From Trichomonas vaginalis G3 (lineage: Eukaryota > Parabasalia > Trichomonadida > Trichomonadidae): 64,000 bases of DNA. Shown here in pieces: positions 19,900-29,502 of this stretch (its first letter is position 1; each line of letters begins with the position of its first letter). Position numbers and translations under genes: made by a program. The notes under the pieces were generated by a model, which saw nothing but the letters and a program-made list of their open reading frames with translations, was not told where the DNA came from and did no database searches. The stretch lies in contig NC_067205.1 in the NCBI RefSeq assembly GCF_026262505.1, positions 10,106,001 through 10,170,000 of the forward strand, written 5' to 3'.

Positions 19900-20187
19900 T
19901 TATAAGCGTTTAACGTGAATTGTACGATGTATATTTGAAATTCTAAACAATTTCGTAGCTTCTATTTCTTCTGTCAGTATGTCAAAAGTTTTAACAATGC
20001 CGAAAGTTTCTTTATACTTCTTCTTGACATCAGATAGAAGGAAATCGTCAGCTGTTGGATAGTTTTTGTTCAGAAATGTCAACATGTCCATTTTATCTTC
20101 TGCTGGTTTCTCTACTTCTTTCTTTAAGTCAGCATAGTCGTTTCTCATACGTTCTATCTCTTTGACGGAGTAGTTATATTTCCTCAT
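19900..20187 (-). CDS. Small Polinton protein, unknown (leftward)
   Basis: 95 residues from ATG at 20187. It is charged and helical (VKEIERMRNDYADLKKEVEK) and then mixed, ending IHVKRL. It lies nine bases downstream of the 222-residue gene and may belong to the same transcription unit. No family is recognised. Both sit between inverted copies of the internal repeat. Confidence 0.45.
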   Translation of the reverse strand: MRKYNYSVKEIERMRNDYADLKKEVEKPAEDKMDMLTFLNKNYPTADDFLLSDVKKKYKETFGIVKTFDILTEEIEATKLFRISNIHRTIHVKRL

Positions 20188-20196
20188 TGCTGCTTT

Positions 20197-20865
20197 TCAT
20201 TTTGAACATTGCGGATTCATTTTTGCGTTATACATTGAAATTTGACCTGCTAGAACAACTAAGGCGTCAATGGTTTTCTTTAACTCAAAAGTTGTTGGTT
20301 TTATTTGTCCATTCCATACTTTGCCTCTTCTGTCTTTATCTCTTATCTGCCACACACATTCAGCAACTAATGAAACAAAGTTATCGTAAGTCTTAAACTC
20401 CCCAGATTTATATATGTCAGAGATGTTTTTATAAATCATGTCGCAATCTTTGTTCATAACTTTATGGTTGCAATGAAAACCAAGGAATTCATAATTTACT
20501 TTACGTATGAACTTCTTTATTTCTACTGAATCAGTAACTTTAACTTCAATTTCATCGAATTCAGGAATAGTTAGTTTTTGTTGCTGAATTTCAGGCAATT
20601 TAGGCAAATGGTCTATGATATCTTGCATTTCATATAGCTCCTCTCCATTTGTTTCATCTTTCGCACTACAGTCTAAATTACTTGTTAAAAGTTCTTGCTT
20701 AATTCTTTGTATTTCTGTTTCAAAAGTATATGAAGAAGGAATAAAGCTTTTCATCTCTACCAGCATTGACGTAGGATTCATGATTAATGAATTTGGTGCC
20801 GTAGTTGTGGACAGAGTCCCGCCGTTCGTGGCTTGAATTGTTGTTGTGCCGATTGTTGAAATCAT
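20197..20865 (-). CDS. Polinton accessory protein, unknown
   Basis: 222 residues from ATG at 20865. The N-terminus is Thr/Ser-rich and low in charge (TIGTTTIQATNGG). The middle is acidic, and residues 115-215 form a mixed globular region with Cys and aromatic residues (YEFLGFHCNHKVMNKDCDM ... ECVWQIRDKD). The T-rich element start motif precedes it. The gene lies with 19900-20187 inside a block bounded by inverted internal repeats, next to a KilA-N gene, so a regulatory role is plausible but unproven. Confidence 0.55.
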   Translation of the reverse strand: MISTIGTTTIQATNGGTLSTTTAPNSLIMNPTSMLVEMKSFIPSSYTFETEIQRIKQELLTSNLDCSAKDETNGEELYEMQDIIDHLPKLPEIQQQKLTIPEFDEIEVKVTDSVEIKKFIRKVNYEFLGFHCNHKVMNKDCDMIYKNISDIYKSGEFKTYDNFVSLVAECVWQIRDKDRRGKVWNGQIKPTTFELKKTIDALVVLAGQISMYNAKMNPQCSK

Positions 20866-20969
20866 ATCTTTTATACAAAATAAAAAAATAAAAATAAAAC
20901 TAACTTTATTTCTTCTGTCTTAAGGAAATTCATGAAAATTCAACAGGGTGAAAAATGAGGGTAGAAATT

Positions 20970-20985
20970 AGGTGAGATCTCACCT
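20970..20985. repeat. 16-bp palindrome AGGTGAGATCTCACCT, copy 2
   Basis: Identical to the sites at 19852 and 21146. It lies about 100 bp upstream of the start of the 222-residue gene, where an operator could act. Confidence 0.75.
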
Positions 20986-21040
20986 CTTCACCTAAAATAT
21001 ATTTTTGGGTCATTTACACTCATTACGATGAAGAAGTCAT

Positions 21041-21264
21041 GACAAAGCATTTACGCTCATGTTTGACAAAGCATTTACGCTCATGTTTGACATAGAGTTT
21101 ACGTTCATTACGATGAAGTCATGAAAATTCATGAGGTGAGAAATTAGGTGAGATCTCACCTCTTCACCTAAAATATATTTTTGGGTCATTTACACTCATT
21201 ACGATGAAGAAGTCATGACAAAGCATTTACGCTCATGTTTGACAAAGTGTTTACGCTCATGTTT
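21041..21264. repeat. 24-bp iteron-like repeats around the third palindrome
   Basis: GACAAAGCATTTACGCTCAT-GTTT occurs at 21041-21064, 21065-21088 and 21217-21240, with a variant at 21241-21264 and a diverged copy at 21089. The palindrome copy at 21146-21161 lies between them. Directly repeated 24-mers plus palindromes in the gene-poor centre look like a binding array for a replication or regulatory protein (inference). Confidence 0.75.
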
Positions 21265-21283
21265 ATTTCCAGGACTGTTGTCT

Positions 21284-21402
21284 AAATGTCATGTTGTCTC
21301 ATTTTTTCAGAGAAGTTAATTAACCTGGTGACATGGTGACATGGTGACACCTTCAGTTCTTCAAAAATAATTAATTATTGAATAACCTAAAAACCATTAA
21401 CG
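21284..21402 (+). repeat. Polinton internal repeat, direct copy 1
   Basis: It nearly matches 22204-22324 in the same orientation and 19566-19684 inverted. Together with copy 2 it brackets the KilA-N gene. Confidence 0.9.
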
Positions 21403-21447
21403 ATAAAATATATTTTTGGTCGTTTATGACAAAAATAAATGGTTCAT

Positions 21448-22128
21448 TTACTCACAATATTTTTGTACAAAACAACCCCAAACTTTTAACTTCTTTTCTG
21501 CAGTTTCTAATGCTATCTTAGCGAGTTCATATTCTCTAAATTCTCTCTTTAAATCTTCTTGTTCCCATTGGTCTAGTTCGTATGGAGAATCTCTATAACC
21601 ATAACATATCTCACGTTCATGTTCTAATTGTTTTTCATGCATTTTTCTAACTTCTTGTTCGAACAAAGGTTTAGCATTCTCAACTGTATCTTCGAGTTCT
21701 TCTTCATCTAATTTCTCATGAACTTTCTTGTCTATGGAGTCCATAATTTTTCCAACTGCTATGCAATATTTTGGAGAAGCCCACATTGCTATATAGTTTA
21801 TAAGTCTTGGGTCTACATACGTTCCTCTAACCTGTTTGATTTCATCAGGAATTCCTGCATGAATTTTGTATAAAAAGCAACCGCCGGAATTCGGACTGTT
21901 GCTATATTCTTCACAAAATGCCTTATAATACTCTTCCCAGGACTTATTTTCCAACAACTTTCTAAAGTCTTTCCTAAACTGCTGACACATCTTTGTTGCA
22001 TTAATGTAACCATCCTTGTCTCTACGTAAGACTTCAATACCGTTATAAGTGCCTTTTGTGAATGTTTCACCATTAGATTTGTTCGTGAATGTTTTTGCTT
22101 CGACCGACATTACTGTTCTTACATACAA
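21448..22128 (-). CDS. KilA-N domain protein of the Polinton
   Basis: 226 residues from ATG 22128; the second Met (22110, MSVEAKTF) may be the true start. Residues 15-120 match the KilA-N pattern: G-I-E-V-L-RRDKDGYINATKMCQQF, a short helix around W-EEYY, then RGTYVDPRLINYIAMWASPKY. Residues 130-215 form a charged coiled coil. KilA-N is a DNA-binding domain of large DNA viruses and phages and is abundant in trichomonad Mavericks. The gene is flanked by direct copies of the internal repeat, and the neighbouring palindromes are natural candidates for its binding sites. Confidence 0.85.
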   Translation of the reverse strand: MYVRTVMSVEAKTFTNKSNGETFTKGTYNGIEVLRRDKDGYINATKMCQQFRKDFRKLLENKSWEEYYKAFCEEYSNSPNSGGCFLYKIHAGIPDEIKQVRGTYVDPRLINYIAMWASPKYCIAVGKIMDSIDKKVHEKLDEEELEDTVENAKPLFEQEVRKMHEKQLEHEREICYGYRDSPYELDQWEQEDLKREFREYELAKIALETAEKKLKVWGCFVQKYCE

Positions 22129-22203
22129 AATAAAAAATAAATAAAAATAATTTTAAAACTAACTTTATTTTTGTACTGCATCAAATTTCCTGTGTTGTTG
22201 TCA

Positions 22204-22324
22204 AAATGTCATGTTGTCTCATTTTTTCAGAGAAGTTAATTAACCTGGTGACACATGGTGACGTGGTGACACCTTCAGTTCTTCAAAAATAATTAATTAT
22301 TGAATAACCTAAAAACCATTAACG
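22204..22324 (+). repeat. Polinton internal repeat, direct copy 2
   Basis: It closely matches 21284-21402. It lies upstream of the KilA-N gene and downstream of the fibre gene. Confidence 0.9.
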
Positions 22325-22480
22325 TAAACATGAGACTTTGTCACCGGACTCTTTGAGTCACTTAACGTAAACATTATTTCTGCAGTTCATCCATTACTTC
22401 ATTACCTAATTAATTACAGACATAAAATATATTTAGTTCATTCGGTAAGCCTTAACCCAAAGGTCTAGGCTCAAGCGCGT

Positions 22481-23545
22481 TCAATGAATGCGGTACCATG
22501 CGAACACAGTCACAAATGGTGGCATGTAATCTTTACCCGAGCCTGTTGGATTTGTTGTGAAAGTGTGTGAATGATTTCCTGCGGTTCCACAGAAAATACT
22601 TGTGCTTGAATCTACTGGGTCAGTTGTGATGTCATATCTATTCATTCCCTGTCTATCCGAACCTGCTGCAAGATTTATATAACCTCTTTTTGTTATTGAA
22701 TGTGAATGATTTCCTGTTGTGTTTGTAGTTCCTGTATGAGTGTGTGGTGGAAGGTTTGCTTCTTTAATTTTCTTCGAACCTCCTGTTTGCTTTGAATATC
22801 TAGCACAGTATAAGAATTTATCTACAATCTGCTTCCACATACCAAAACCTAAAACTGTTGATGGATTTGTTGAGTTCATTGACGTATAAATAGAACCAAC
22901 AGGATATAATGTTTGAAGTATTTCATTTTTCATGCTTGTAATCACATCATTTACTTCCGACTTCTTTGCATAATTTTCATCAACATATGTTTTATCCGCT
23001 TTAAGGTCTAAACATCCTGAAACCCATCCTGTATCGGCTTTAGTTTTTAAAATCTTTGATGTCCATTCATGATACCATTCAACCCTTTCTTTAATTTCAT
23101 TATCTTTTTCATCAACATAAACCAAATTTGCCTTCTTCATTAACTCACTATCCACATATTCCTTATCCGCCCTCTTCATTATGTCATTTAGGAAACCTTC
23201 TATGAATTCCTCATTTAAATTAAATCTTCCAATCTTCAAAACTTTAGGAAATGCATTTAATGCGTAATATCTCTGTTCTTCTGGTGGAATTGATGTTATA
23301 TCATCCGTTATTCCTTTAATTTTTGAATTCATAAATAAAATTTCTTTTATATTTGATATCACTGCACCACCTTTGCAAACGAATTCGAAACGGTCATTTT
23401 TCAATACTATCTCCAAATCTCCATATTTCAACATTTGCGTTTGTTCTGCCGTCTTCGAATTATATGCATATATGGCGTATGTAATGGTCTGAAGGACCTG
23501 GGTGCTTTGTGCCTTAAGTTGTTGTGGTTGCTGTTGTTTAATCAT
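22481..23545 (-). CDS. Tail-fibre/collar-like protein of the Polinton
   Basis: 354 residues. A Gln-rich start leads into a globular region. Residues 135-210 carry repeats of the form KADKTYVDENYAKKSEV, typical of trimeric coiled-coil/beta fibre shafts. The C-terminal 140 residues carry hallmarks of phage tail-collar/receptor-binding tips: YPVGSIYTSMNSTNPSTVLG, FGMWKQI-DKFLY, NLPPHTHTG, two GNHSH motifs (His-rich metal-binding type) and YMPPFVTVFAWYR. It would form a host-recognition fibre on the capsid vertex. The frame is uninterrupted. Such a tailed-phage-type tip in a Polinton is unexpected. Confidence 0.85.
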   Translation of the reverse strand: MIKQQQPQQLKAQSTQVLQTITYAIYAYNSKTAEQTQMLKYGDLEIVLKNDRFEFVCKGGAVISNIKEILFMNSKIKGITDDITSIPPEEQRYYALNAFPKVLKIGRFNLNEEFIEGFLNDIMKRADKEYVDSELMKKANLVYVDEKDNEIKERVEWYHEWTSKILKTKADTGWVSGCLDLKADKTYVDENYAKKSEVNDVITSMKNEILQTLYPVGSIYTSMNSTNPSTVLGFGMWKQIVDKFLYCARYSKQTGGSKKIKEANLPPHTHTGTTNTTGNHSHSITKRGYINLAAGSDRQGMNRYDITTDPVDSSTSIFCGTAGNHSHTFTTNPTGSGKDYMPPFVTVFAWYRIH

Positions 23546-23569
23546 TTATTATGATTTAAAAATAAATAT

Positions 23570-24280
23570 TTAATCCGTTATCTCATCAGCTATTTTTTCT
23601 ATTTGAAATTGCCATAATATTTCATTCATAAATTTTAAATCACAATCAAATAGGTCAGTTATTCTAAATTTAATATTTGATAAATCTTTTGAATGAAGAA
23701 TAAATGAATTCCCGGATAATTGAAACGGATATGATAAAGAAAATGTGTTTAAGTTGATGGATAAAATGTTTTGTATTGATGGGTAAGAGTTGGGGTCTAA
23801 TGTTTGATGTGAAAATCTCATTGGGGTATTAACTTTATCACATTTGATTAAAATGAAATTGGAACCAGTATCAGAATACAAAACATCCCCAACATCTTTT
23901 TCAAAATTTAATATCCCCAACAATGAACGAAGATGAGGAGTACAAAATTTAATTTTCAGCGGGAATTTAATAAGGTTATTTATTTCATCAAGTTCAAAAA
24001 GTTTATCAGGTTTTGATTTAAAATTTTCTTCATACCATACGATAAATGATTCATTTAAATAACTTAAAATCATGTTAATATCCCATTTCGTTATCACATT
24101 ATTTATATACATATCATACGTTTTTTCATGGTCATCTTTAATAAATGATATATAATCTGAAGGGTCTAAAAGAATGGGATTAAATTTACCACTCACAGAA
24201 ACGAGAGTAACATTATAAATTCCGCTAACTGTTAAATTTAATTCACAGTTATTATTCGAAATAATATTGATAATTGACAT
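23570..24280 (-). CDS. Polinton structural-protein candidate (penton/minor capsid?)
   Basis: 236 residues from ATG at 24280, ending just upstream of the fibre gene. It is rich in beta-type segments (LTVSGIYNVTLVSVSG, SNFILIKCDKV, NTFSLSYPFQLSG) and ends with KFRITDLFDCDLKFM. A closing I-x-F/V-x-I-x-D-x-x-G/D-type strand before the end recalls the single jelly-roll minor capsid proteins of Polintons. Its place beside fibre and capsid genes agrees. The assignment is tentative. Confidence 0.4.
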   Translation of the reverse strand: MSIINIISNNNCELNLTVSGIYNVTLVSVSGKFNPILLDPSDYISFIKDDHEKTYDMYINNVITKWDINMILSYLNESFIVWYEENFKSKPDKLFELDEINNLIKFPLKIKFCTPHLRSLLGILNFEKDVGDVLYSDTGSNFILIKCDKVNTPMRFSHQTLDPNSYPSIQNILSINLNTFSLSYPFQLSGNSFILHSKDLSNIKFRITDLFDCDLKFMNEILWQFQIEKIADEITD

Positions 24281-24426
24281 TTTTATTACGATTAAAAATA
24301 TGGTAAAGCGTTATTTTCCAGTGATAAATAAAAACTAGAATAAGATTACCTCAAGAATTCATAAATTCAACGAATAAGAAATTCATTCATGTTATAAATT
24401 TTAGTGTTTTCAGAAAATATGAGTCA

Positions 24427-24690
24427 ATGTCATATTCATCAACAGGTTATATTTCACTTCATTCAAATTTAGTTCAATCAAACCCATATAATGACCATTT
24501 CATAAGATTTTCAGATGGTATTAAAAATGTAATTGATAGATTAAAATATGAACAGATTGACAATATCGAATTTTTGGAATTTTGGTTTAAATATCCCGAT
24601 GGAAAAAAGATTGAAGTTAAAGATAAAGCTGATACTATAACAAAAACAATTACAATGACCGATCCAGATAGTGGGGAACAAAAGAAATAA
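24427..24690 (+). CDS. Small Polinton protein, unknown
   Basis: 87 codons, rightward within a leftward block. Mixed composition, SYSSTGYISLHSNLVQ at the start, then a globular middle (FLEFWFKYPDGKKIEV) and a Thr/Ile-rich end. No family is recognised. Confidence 0.4.
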   Translation: MSYSSTGYISLHSNLVQSNPYNDHFIRFSDGIKNVIDRLKYEQIDNIEFLEFWFKYPDGKKIEVKDKADTITKTITMTDPDSGEQKK

Positions 24691-24780
24691 AACAAACGAT
24701 AGAAACTGGTGAAAGGTCAATTATTATCGATTATGATTCAAAGGATTATTATTCGATAATGTTAATGCTTGAATATTAAA

Positions 24781-25440
24781 TAGCCTTAACAAAGAATTTT
24801 TCAAGTGATATTTTATATTCATCAACTATTTTATTATAAATATCATTATATGTTAAATGAAGTTCAGTTGTTGTTCCGTTCTTTGATATCTTAATTGTGC
24901 TAATATCCTTTATAGGATTTATTTTTGCAACTGTTCCGCAGCATGAAACCTCATCATCTATGAAAATTGAATCTTAACGTCTGAATCTTGAACATCACAA
25001 AGAATGGCGATAATGTGAATTAATGATTCATAAGGTAAAATAATTAAACGGATTGGTCAATTAAATTTATTATTGAATCATAATTATTAATTATTATATC
25101 ACGGTAAATTTTCATTAATTCAGAATTAATGTCTATTTTATGGGTTCTCGATGTTTGATGAAAGAGGTGGGGGTATGTTGGATAAGTGGGAATTTCAACA
25201 GGTTCTTTACCGGTTCAGATAAAATGATTGGGTCTCCATTCTCATGGTTTTCTTCATTCTCCTCATTCTTCGGTAAGTCACGAGTTAATAAATTTGGTTG
25301 AGTTGCTGACCTTGTTAATTCGGGCTAACATTAACTTTAACATTTTGAATAATTCGTGATTTATCATCATTTACGTTATAACCAACCGTAATCTCTGCTT
25401 TTGCGTTAGTGTTCTTTTGACTAGTGAAACGTCTTCTCAT
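24781..25440 (-). pseudogene. Decayed Polinton gene, unidentified
   Basis: Leftward coding character persists: a start at 25440 follows the T-rich motif and opens on a basic MRRRFTSQKN. The frame is not maintained, with a few breaks. Position among structural genes suggests a virion component. Confidence 0.4.
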
Positions 25441-25580
25441 TTATATTCGAATAAAAAAATATATTTAAACTTTTATTTTGCTGGAACTTTTGAATCTATT
25501 ATTCCTGTATTTGTTCATGAAGTTGATTTTTAGCATTTTCATCGAAATTAATAGACCGAATATATTCATTAATTGCATTC

Positions 25581-26364
25581 TTAATCATCTGATTTCTCAA
25601 ATTTTCTTTTATCTGATTCCTTAACTAAATCATAAGTTAAACCACGTTGCTGATATAATGGTTTCTTAATTAAATCTTTGAATGCTTGAGATAAAGCACC
25701 TGATGCAATTCTTGCTACTATAATTGGTTGGAATTGCTGTTTAAGTTCATCTTTAACATTTGCGAAAACTGGATCGAATAAAGCAACTTTAAAGAATTTC
25801 TTCGCTGAAATTTCAGGTCTAATATTTGCATATTGACCATCAAACTGGTTAGAATATCGTGGTAATCCATCCGGTCCCTCTTGAATAGCATTTAATTCTT
25901 CATTGAAATAAGAATATGGATTATGACGGTATGAATTAATTGGACCATTTTCACCTTCTCCAATGTATTGTTTAACAGCTTTTCCATTTTCATCAAATTG
26001 CATAGGATAACGTTCATTATATGCTTTACGTTTAGAATAATCAGATATAGTTAATTTGTAACCATTTATGACTTTAATATTACCTTGACCATCAGTAACG
26101 AAAACTTCATTTATACCATCGGTTTTCCATTTGGACCGTAATGTCTGCTTCGTGTGCTTCCCAATTTGGACCTTGACTTTTGGCATATGCTTGAGCTTCT
26201 GGTAATGTTAAAACGTTTCTCATTTGTTTAACATCTTTTTGAAGACCAGCAACAATATGAACTAATTCTTTCATTCCATCAGGAACTTTCATAGTTTATT
26301 ATATGCACCCTTTTGTTTGTCCTTGTTTTAATGGAACCTGTAGAAGATTTACCATTTCTGTCAT
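25581..26364 (-). pseudogene. Polinton structural-gene region, broken, unidentified
   Basis: Two overlapping leftward frames share the region, the longest coding 201 residues (basic start [20 protein letters not shown], then Tyr/Asn-rich, ending in a Lys-rich helix). A motif-preceded start lies near 26364. About two breaks. It lies downstream of the packaging ATPase; I cannot name the product. Confidence 0.45.
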
Positions 26365-26542
26365 GTTTAATTATAAATAAAAAATAAAAATTAATTATAA
26401 AAAGTTAATCAAATTTAACACTCCTTTATTTAAATCAACTATTATTTTTCCATGTTCACCTAATTGCTGATATTGTGTGTAAAGTTCATTAATGCTCATT
26501 GGTAAATTCACTTGATAAAGCATAACGTTCAACTGTTGACGA

Positions 26543-27228
26543 CTAAACCACTGAAAATGAAAAGGTTGATAGATTTGATTTAATGTTTGTGCTTAATGCT
26601 TTGAAATATTGAACAGCCATAAAGAATGAACACTGAATGTGTCGACATTGAGTTAATAACTGATTAAAATATGATTTCTCATTTGTTATTAGTTTTGATT
26701 TCACTGCATCATCTAGAAAAATGAGTGAATGCAAAAATTCTCTATCAAAATTTGAAATAGAAGTGTTTTCAAATAATTCATCCCGTTGTTTATCAATAAT
26801 TTTATCCTCTAATCCTTGCTTCTTGATTGTATTATATAATTCTTTATACATTAAAAAGTTTTTTAAATAATCTTCTGCTTCTTCTTGTGATAAATAAATA
26901 ATTGGAATTTTGATTAAATGCTTTAAAGATTCAAATGTATCATCTGAAGGTGAACCTGAACGGTTGATATAAATTAACACATGTGAATGGGGGAAGTGTT
27001 AGCAATAATGATAATTTGTTTTAATATCGTTAATGTTTTACCTTTATTTTGTTTACCAATTGCTGCAGTGATTGAATTTAAGTAACATTCAGAATATGGA
27101 ATTTTCATTAATTTTTCCTTAGATAGAGCATTTCTATTATCACTCAATGCTTCATTAATCATATCATCTACGTATGTATTATATACTCCCGCTAATTCTT
27201 CATAAGGGGTGGATGAATTTAAATCCAT
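26543..27228 (-). pseudogene. Polinton FtsK/HerA-type packaging ATPase (A32-like), broken
   Basis: The start at 27228 follows the T-rich motif. A Walker A loop (AAIGKQNKGKTLTILK) comes early, a Walker B strand (HSLIFLDDAV) about 110 residues later, then a Gln-containing sensor segment (IQCSFFMAVQYFKAL). This order and size fit the genome-packaging ATPase that Polintons share with adenovirus-like and nucleocytoplasmic large DNA viruses. About one break. It lies directly downstream of the capsid region. Confidence 0.82.
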
Positions 27229-27249
27229 TTAATCAAAAATAAATTTATA

Positions 27250-28890
27250 ATTTTAAACATTTTCTATTCATCAATATTTCATCATATGAACTTCTATACT
27301 GTGGGGGTGTACCTGTTGGATGATATTTCAAACCTTCATCCGGTGTCCATGTCCAAATACGTAGTCCTAGTAAACCAAACCTGAGGAGGATTTGTCACCT
27401 TTGAACAGTAAGTGTCATTTACACCCTGAATGATTGGATAAGCTTTCACTTGTACTGTAACTTGTGAGTTGAAAGTTTCTAATCCATCAAAGAATATACC
27501 CGCTCCATCACGTTGAACTGGAATAGTGCATAAGAATGAAGTTTGGTCTTTCCATGTTCTAGCTAATGGCGTGCCATTATCATCATTCAGTGGTCTAGTT
27601 AATGAGTCCTCATATTCTTCCGTGCATTCATTCACTCCATCTAAATCAGAAGCTTGAAGCATACGTGTAAAGAATATGTCGCCCACTGTGGTCATCGCTT
27701 GATCGAGGAAGTTTCTGGAATCTATAGTGACCTGAAGGCCTCGAAGCATTGGATTTTCTAAAACTGTTCTTTGCATTGCATTCTTCGGAAATGTTAACAC
27801 AACATCTGTAACATTATGAAGAGCGTATGAGAAATCTGAGCTAATTTCAGGAGTGATGCAACCTCCATTTAGTGAACGAACGTCAATATGTTGAGCTGGA
27901 ATCATGAATGGATCTTCCTTACTGAATAAACGTGGTATTGCTTTAACTGATTCTTCAATTAAACGTATCCTGGTGTAATGCATTTATCCTCTAAAACTTC
28001 CATCTTTGTGCATGAAATAATAACGTTATCAACTGTTGCGTCAGCAGATGTAGCGGCTAAGCTTGTAATTAATTTGGTAGGAAGTCCGATTTGTTTGGAA
28101 TTTGCGATCATATTTATAAACATGATTCATAATCTTTTCATAATTTTCATCAGTTATCTTTTCATAAACGTAATTTTGTAAATCAGCAACTCTTAACGGG
28201 TCAACCTGACAAAATACTAAAGTATCCCTGAAAACATAATATTTAAGAATGATTTCACCAAATGATTTAGGATAATCATCGAACGCCTGAAATGCTAACA
28301 AATCATTTACCGGAATAATCATATCAAAAGTGATATCAACTTCTTCATTTGCGTTCTTGAAAACTTCTGAAGGGTCAATATATTTACCACATACTGAGTT
28401 ATCATATTTTGAACATTATTATATAACGAATGAACAAACTTTTCAACTTTCCTTTCTGATTTTGGTTTATATGTTGCAAATGCGAAAGATTCACGGGCGC
28501 AATCCATCTGAAGATAACCGGCATCACCTCTTTCGGTTTCTACTTCTAATTGTTTAAAGCTTTGATTTGATGATTTGTAACCAACGAATAAACGCATGCA
28601 TTTAAAAGCGGCATCACATGTGAAAGCTTTATTTGAAACTAGAGTTGCTTTAACTTTGCGTTTAATATATGTGTCACCTAATTGGTTACATCATGAGCCG
28701 GATTTTGTAATTCTTAAATGAGTTTGTTTATCATCAAATATGGAGCATCAGAGTCATAGCATGAACTTTCAAGTTCTCTATAATATCTTCTACCGTCATT
28801 CTTTGCGAATATTTCATTTATCTTTTCGAATGAATGAAACACATTTCCATTAATCGGTTTAGTGTTTGGCACCAAATAGTTAGTCGTCAT
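27250..28890 (-). pseudogene. Polinton major capsid protein region, broken
   Basis: A leftward coding region of about 1.6 kb, the size of a double jelly-roll capsid gene, starts after a T-rich motif at 28890 and ends just before the ATPase gene. Segments are beta-rich with typical capsid composition (VTDVVLTFPKNAMQ, GLQVTIDSRNF, SQVTVQVKAYPIIQG). Gene order capsid then ATPase is usual. About four to five breaks, so the protein could not be made whole. The assignment rests on size, position and composition rather than on a single motif. Confidence 0.6.
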
Positions 28891-28960
28891 TTATTAATAA
28901 ATAAAAAATCAAAATTAAAAGATGAAAATGAATTTTTAATTTTAATGAAATAATCAACTA

Positions 28961-29170
28961 TGGCTGCAGGATTCTTTTAAAAAACTGTGGGATAAAGTAA
29001 AAAGAGGAGCGCATAAAGTTTGGGAAACAATGAAGAAAGGAGCAAATTGGATATTTAAGAATAAAGAAGCAATTAGTGACGTTGCTGAATCAATAACACA
29101 AAAGCTGCCCCAATAAGAGAAATATTAAATAAAGGAGAAAAAGTTTATCAAAGACTTCAACCGATACTAA
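28961..29170 (+). pseudogene. Degraded relative of the facing small amphipathic gene
   Basis: Its beginning matches the start of the 78-residue gene on the other strand (ATGGCTGCAGGATTCTT), and it keeps Lys/Trp-rich helix-forming codons, but the frame is not open. The two related genes point toward each other. Confidence 0.6.
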
Positions 29171-29199
29171 GATAAAAATAATATTTATTTATTTTTCCA

Positions 29200-29436
29200 C
29201 TATCTACCTCCTATTTTATTAAGTATTCCTTCAGCAATTCCACCAATTGCGTTACCTGCTTGTGCTCCCATCGCCGGATTACCTGCTTTAGTACCTAATA
29301 CTCCACCTATGATAGTTCCTGCCGTTTTCGCTACTGGTGCTAAAAAGTTTGCTACAGGTTTAATAATATTTTTATGAACCCAACCTGCAGCTTTCTTAAT
29401 TCCATCCCATAATTTTTTAAAGAATCCTGCAGCCAT
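29200..29436 (-). CDS. Small amphipathic protein, possible membrane-lytic minor capsid protein
   Basis: 78 residues. Residues 1-27 form a basic amphipathic helix (AAGFFKKLWDGIKKAAGW). Residues 30-75 are Gly/Ala-rich and hydrophobic (VAKTAGTIIGGVLGTKAG and a second glycine-zipper-like stretch). The combination recalls adenovirus protein VI-type lytic peptides and phage membrane-active proteins, and Polintons are expected to need such a factor to leave endosomes. That role is inference. A degraded paralogue faces it at 28961-29170. Confidence 0.6.
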   Translation of the reverse strand: MAAGFFKKLWDGIKKAAGWVHKNIIKPVANFLAPVAKTAGTIIGGVLGTKAGNPAMGAQAGNAIGGIAEGILNKIGGR

Positions 29437-29502
29437 TTCTGATTTAATATTAATTAAAAAATATATTTCATCACTTATATTCTAATTTTTATTTAATGAT
29501 AA

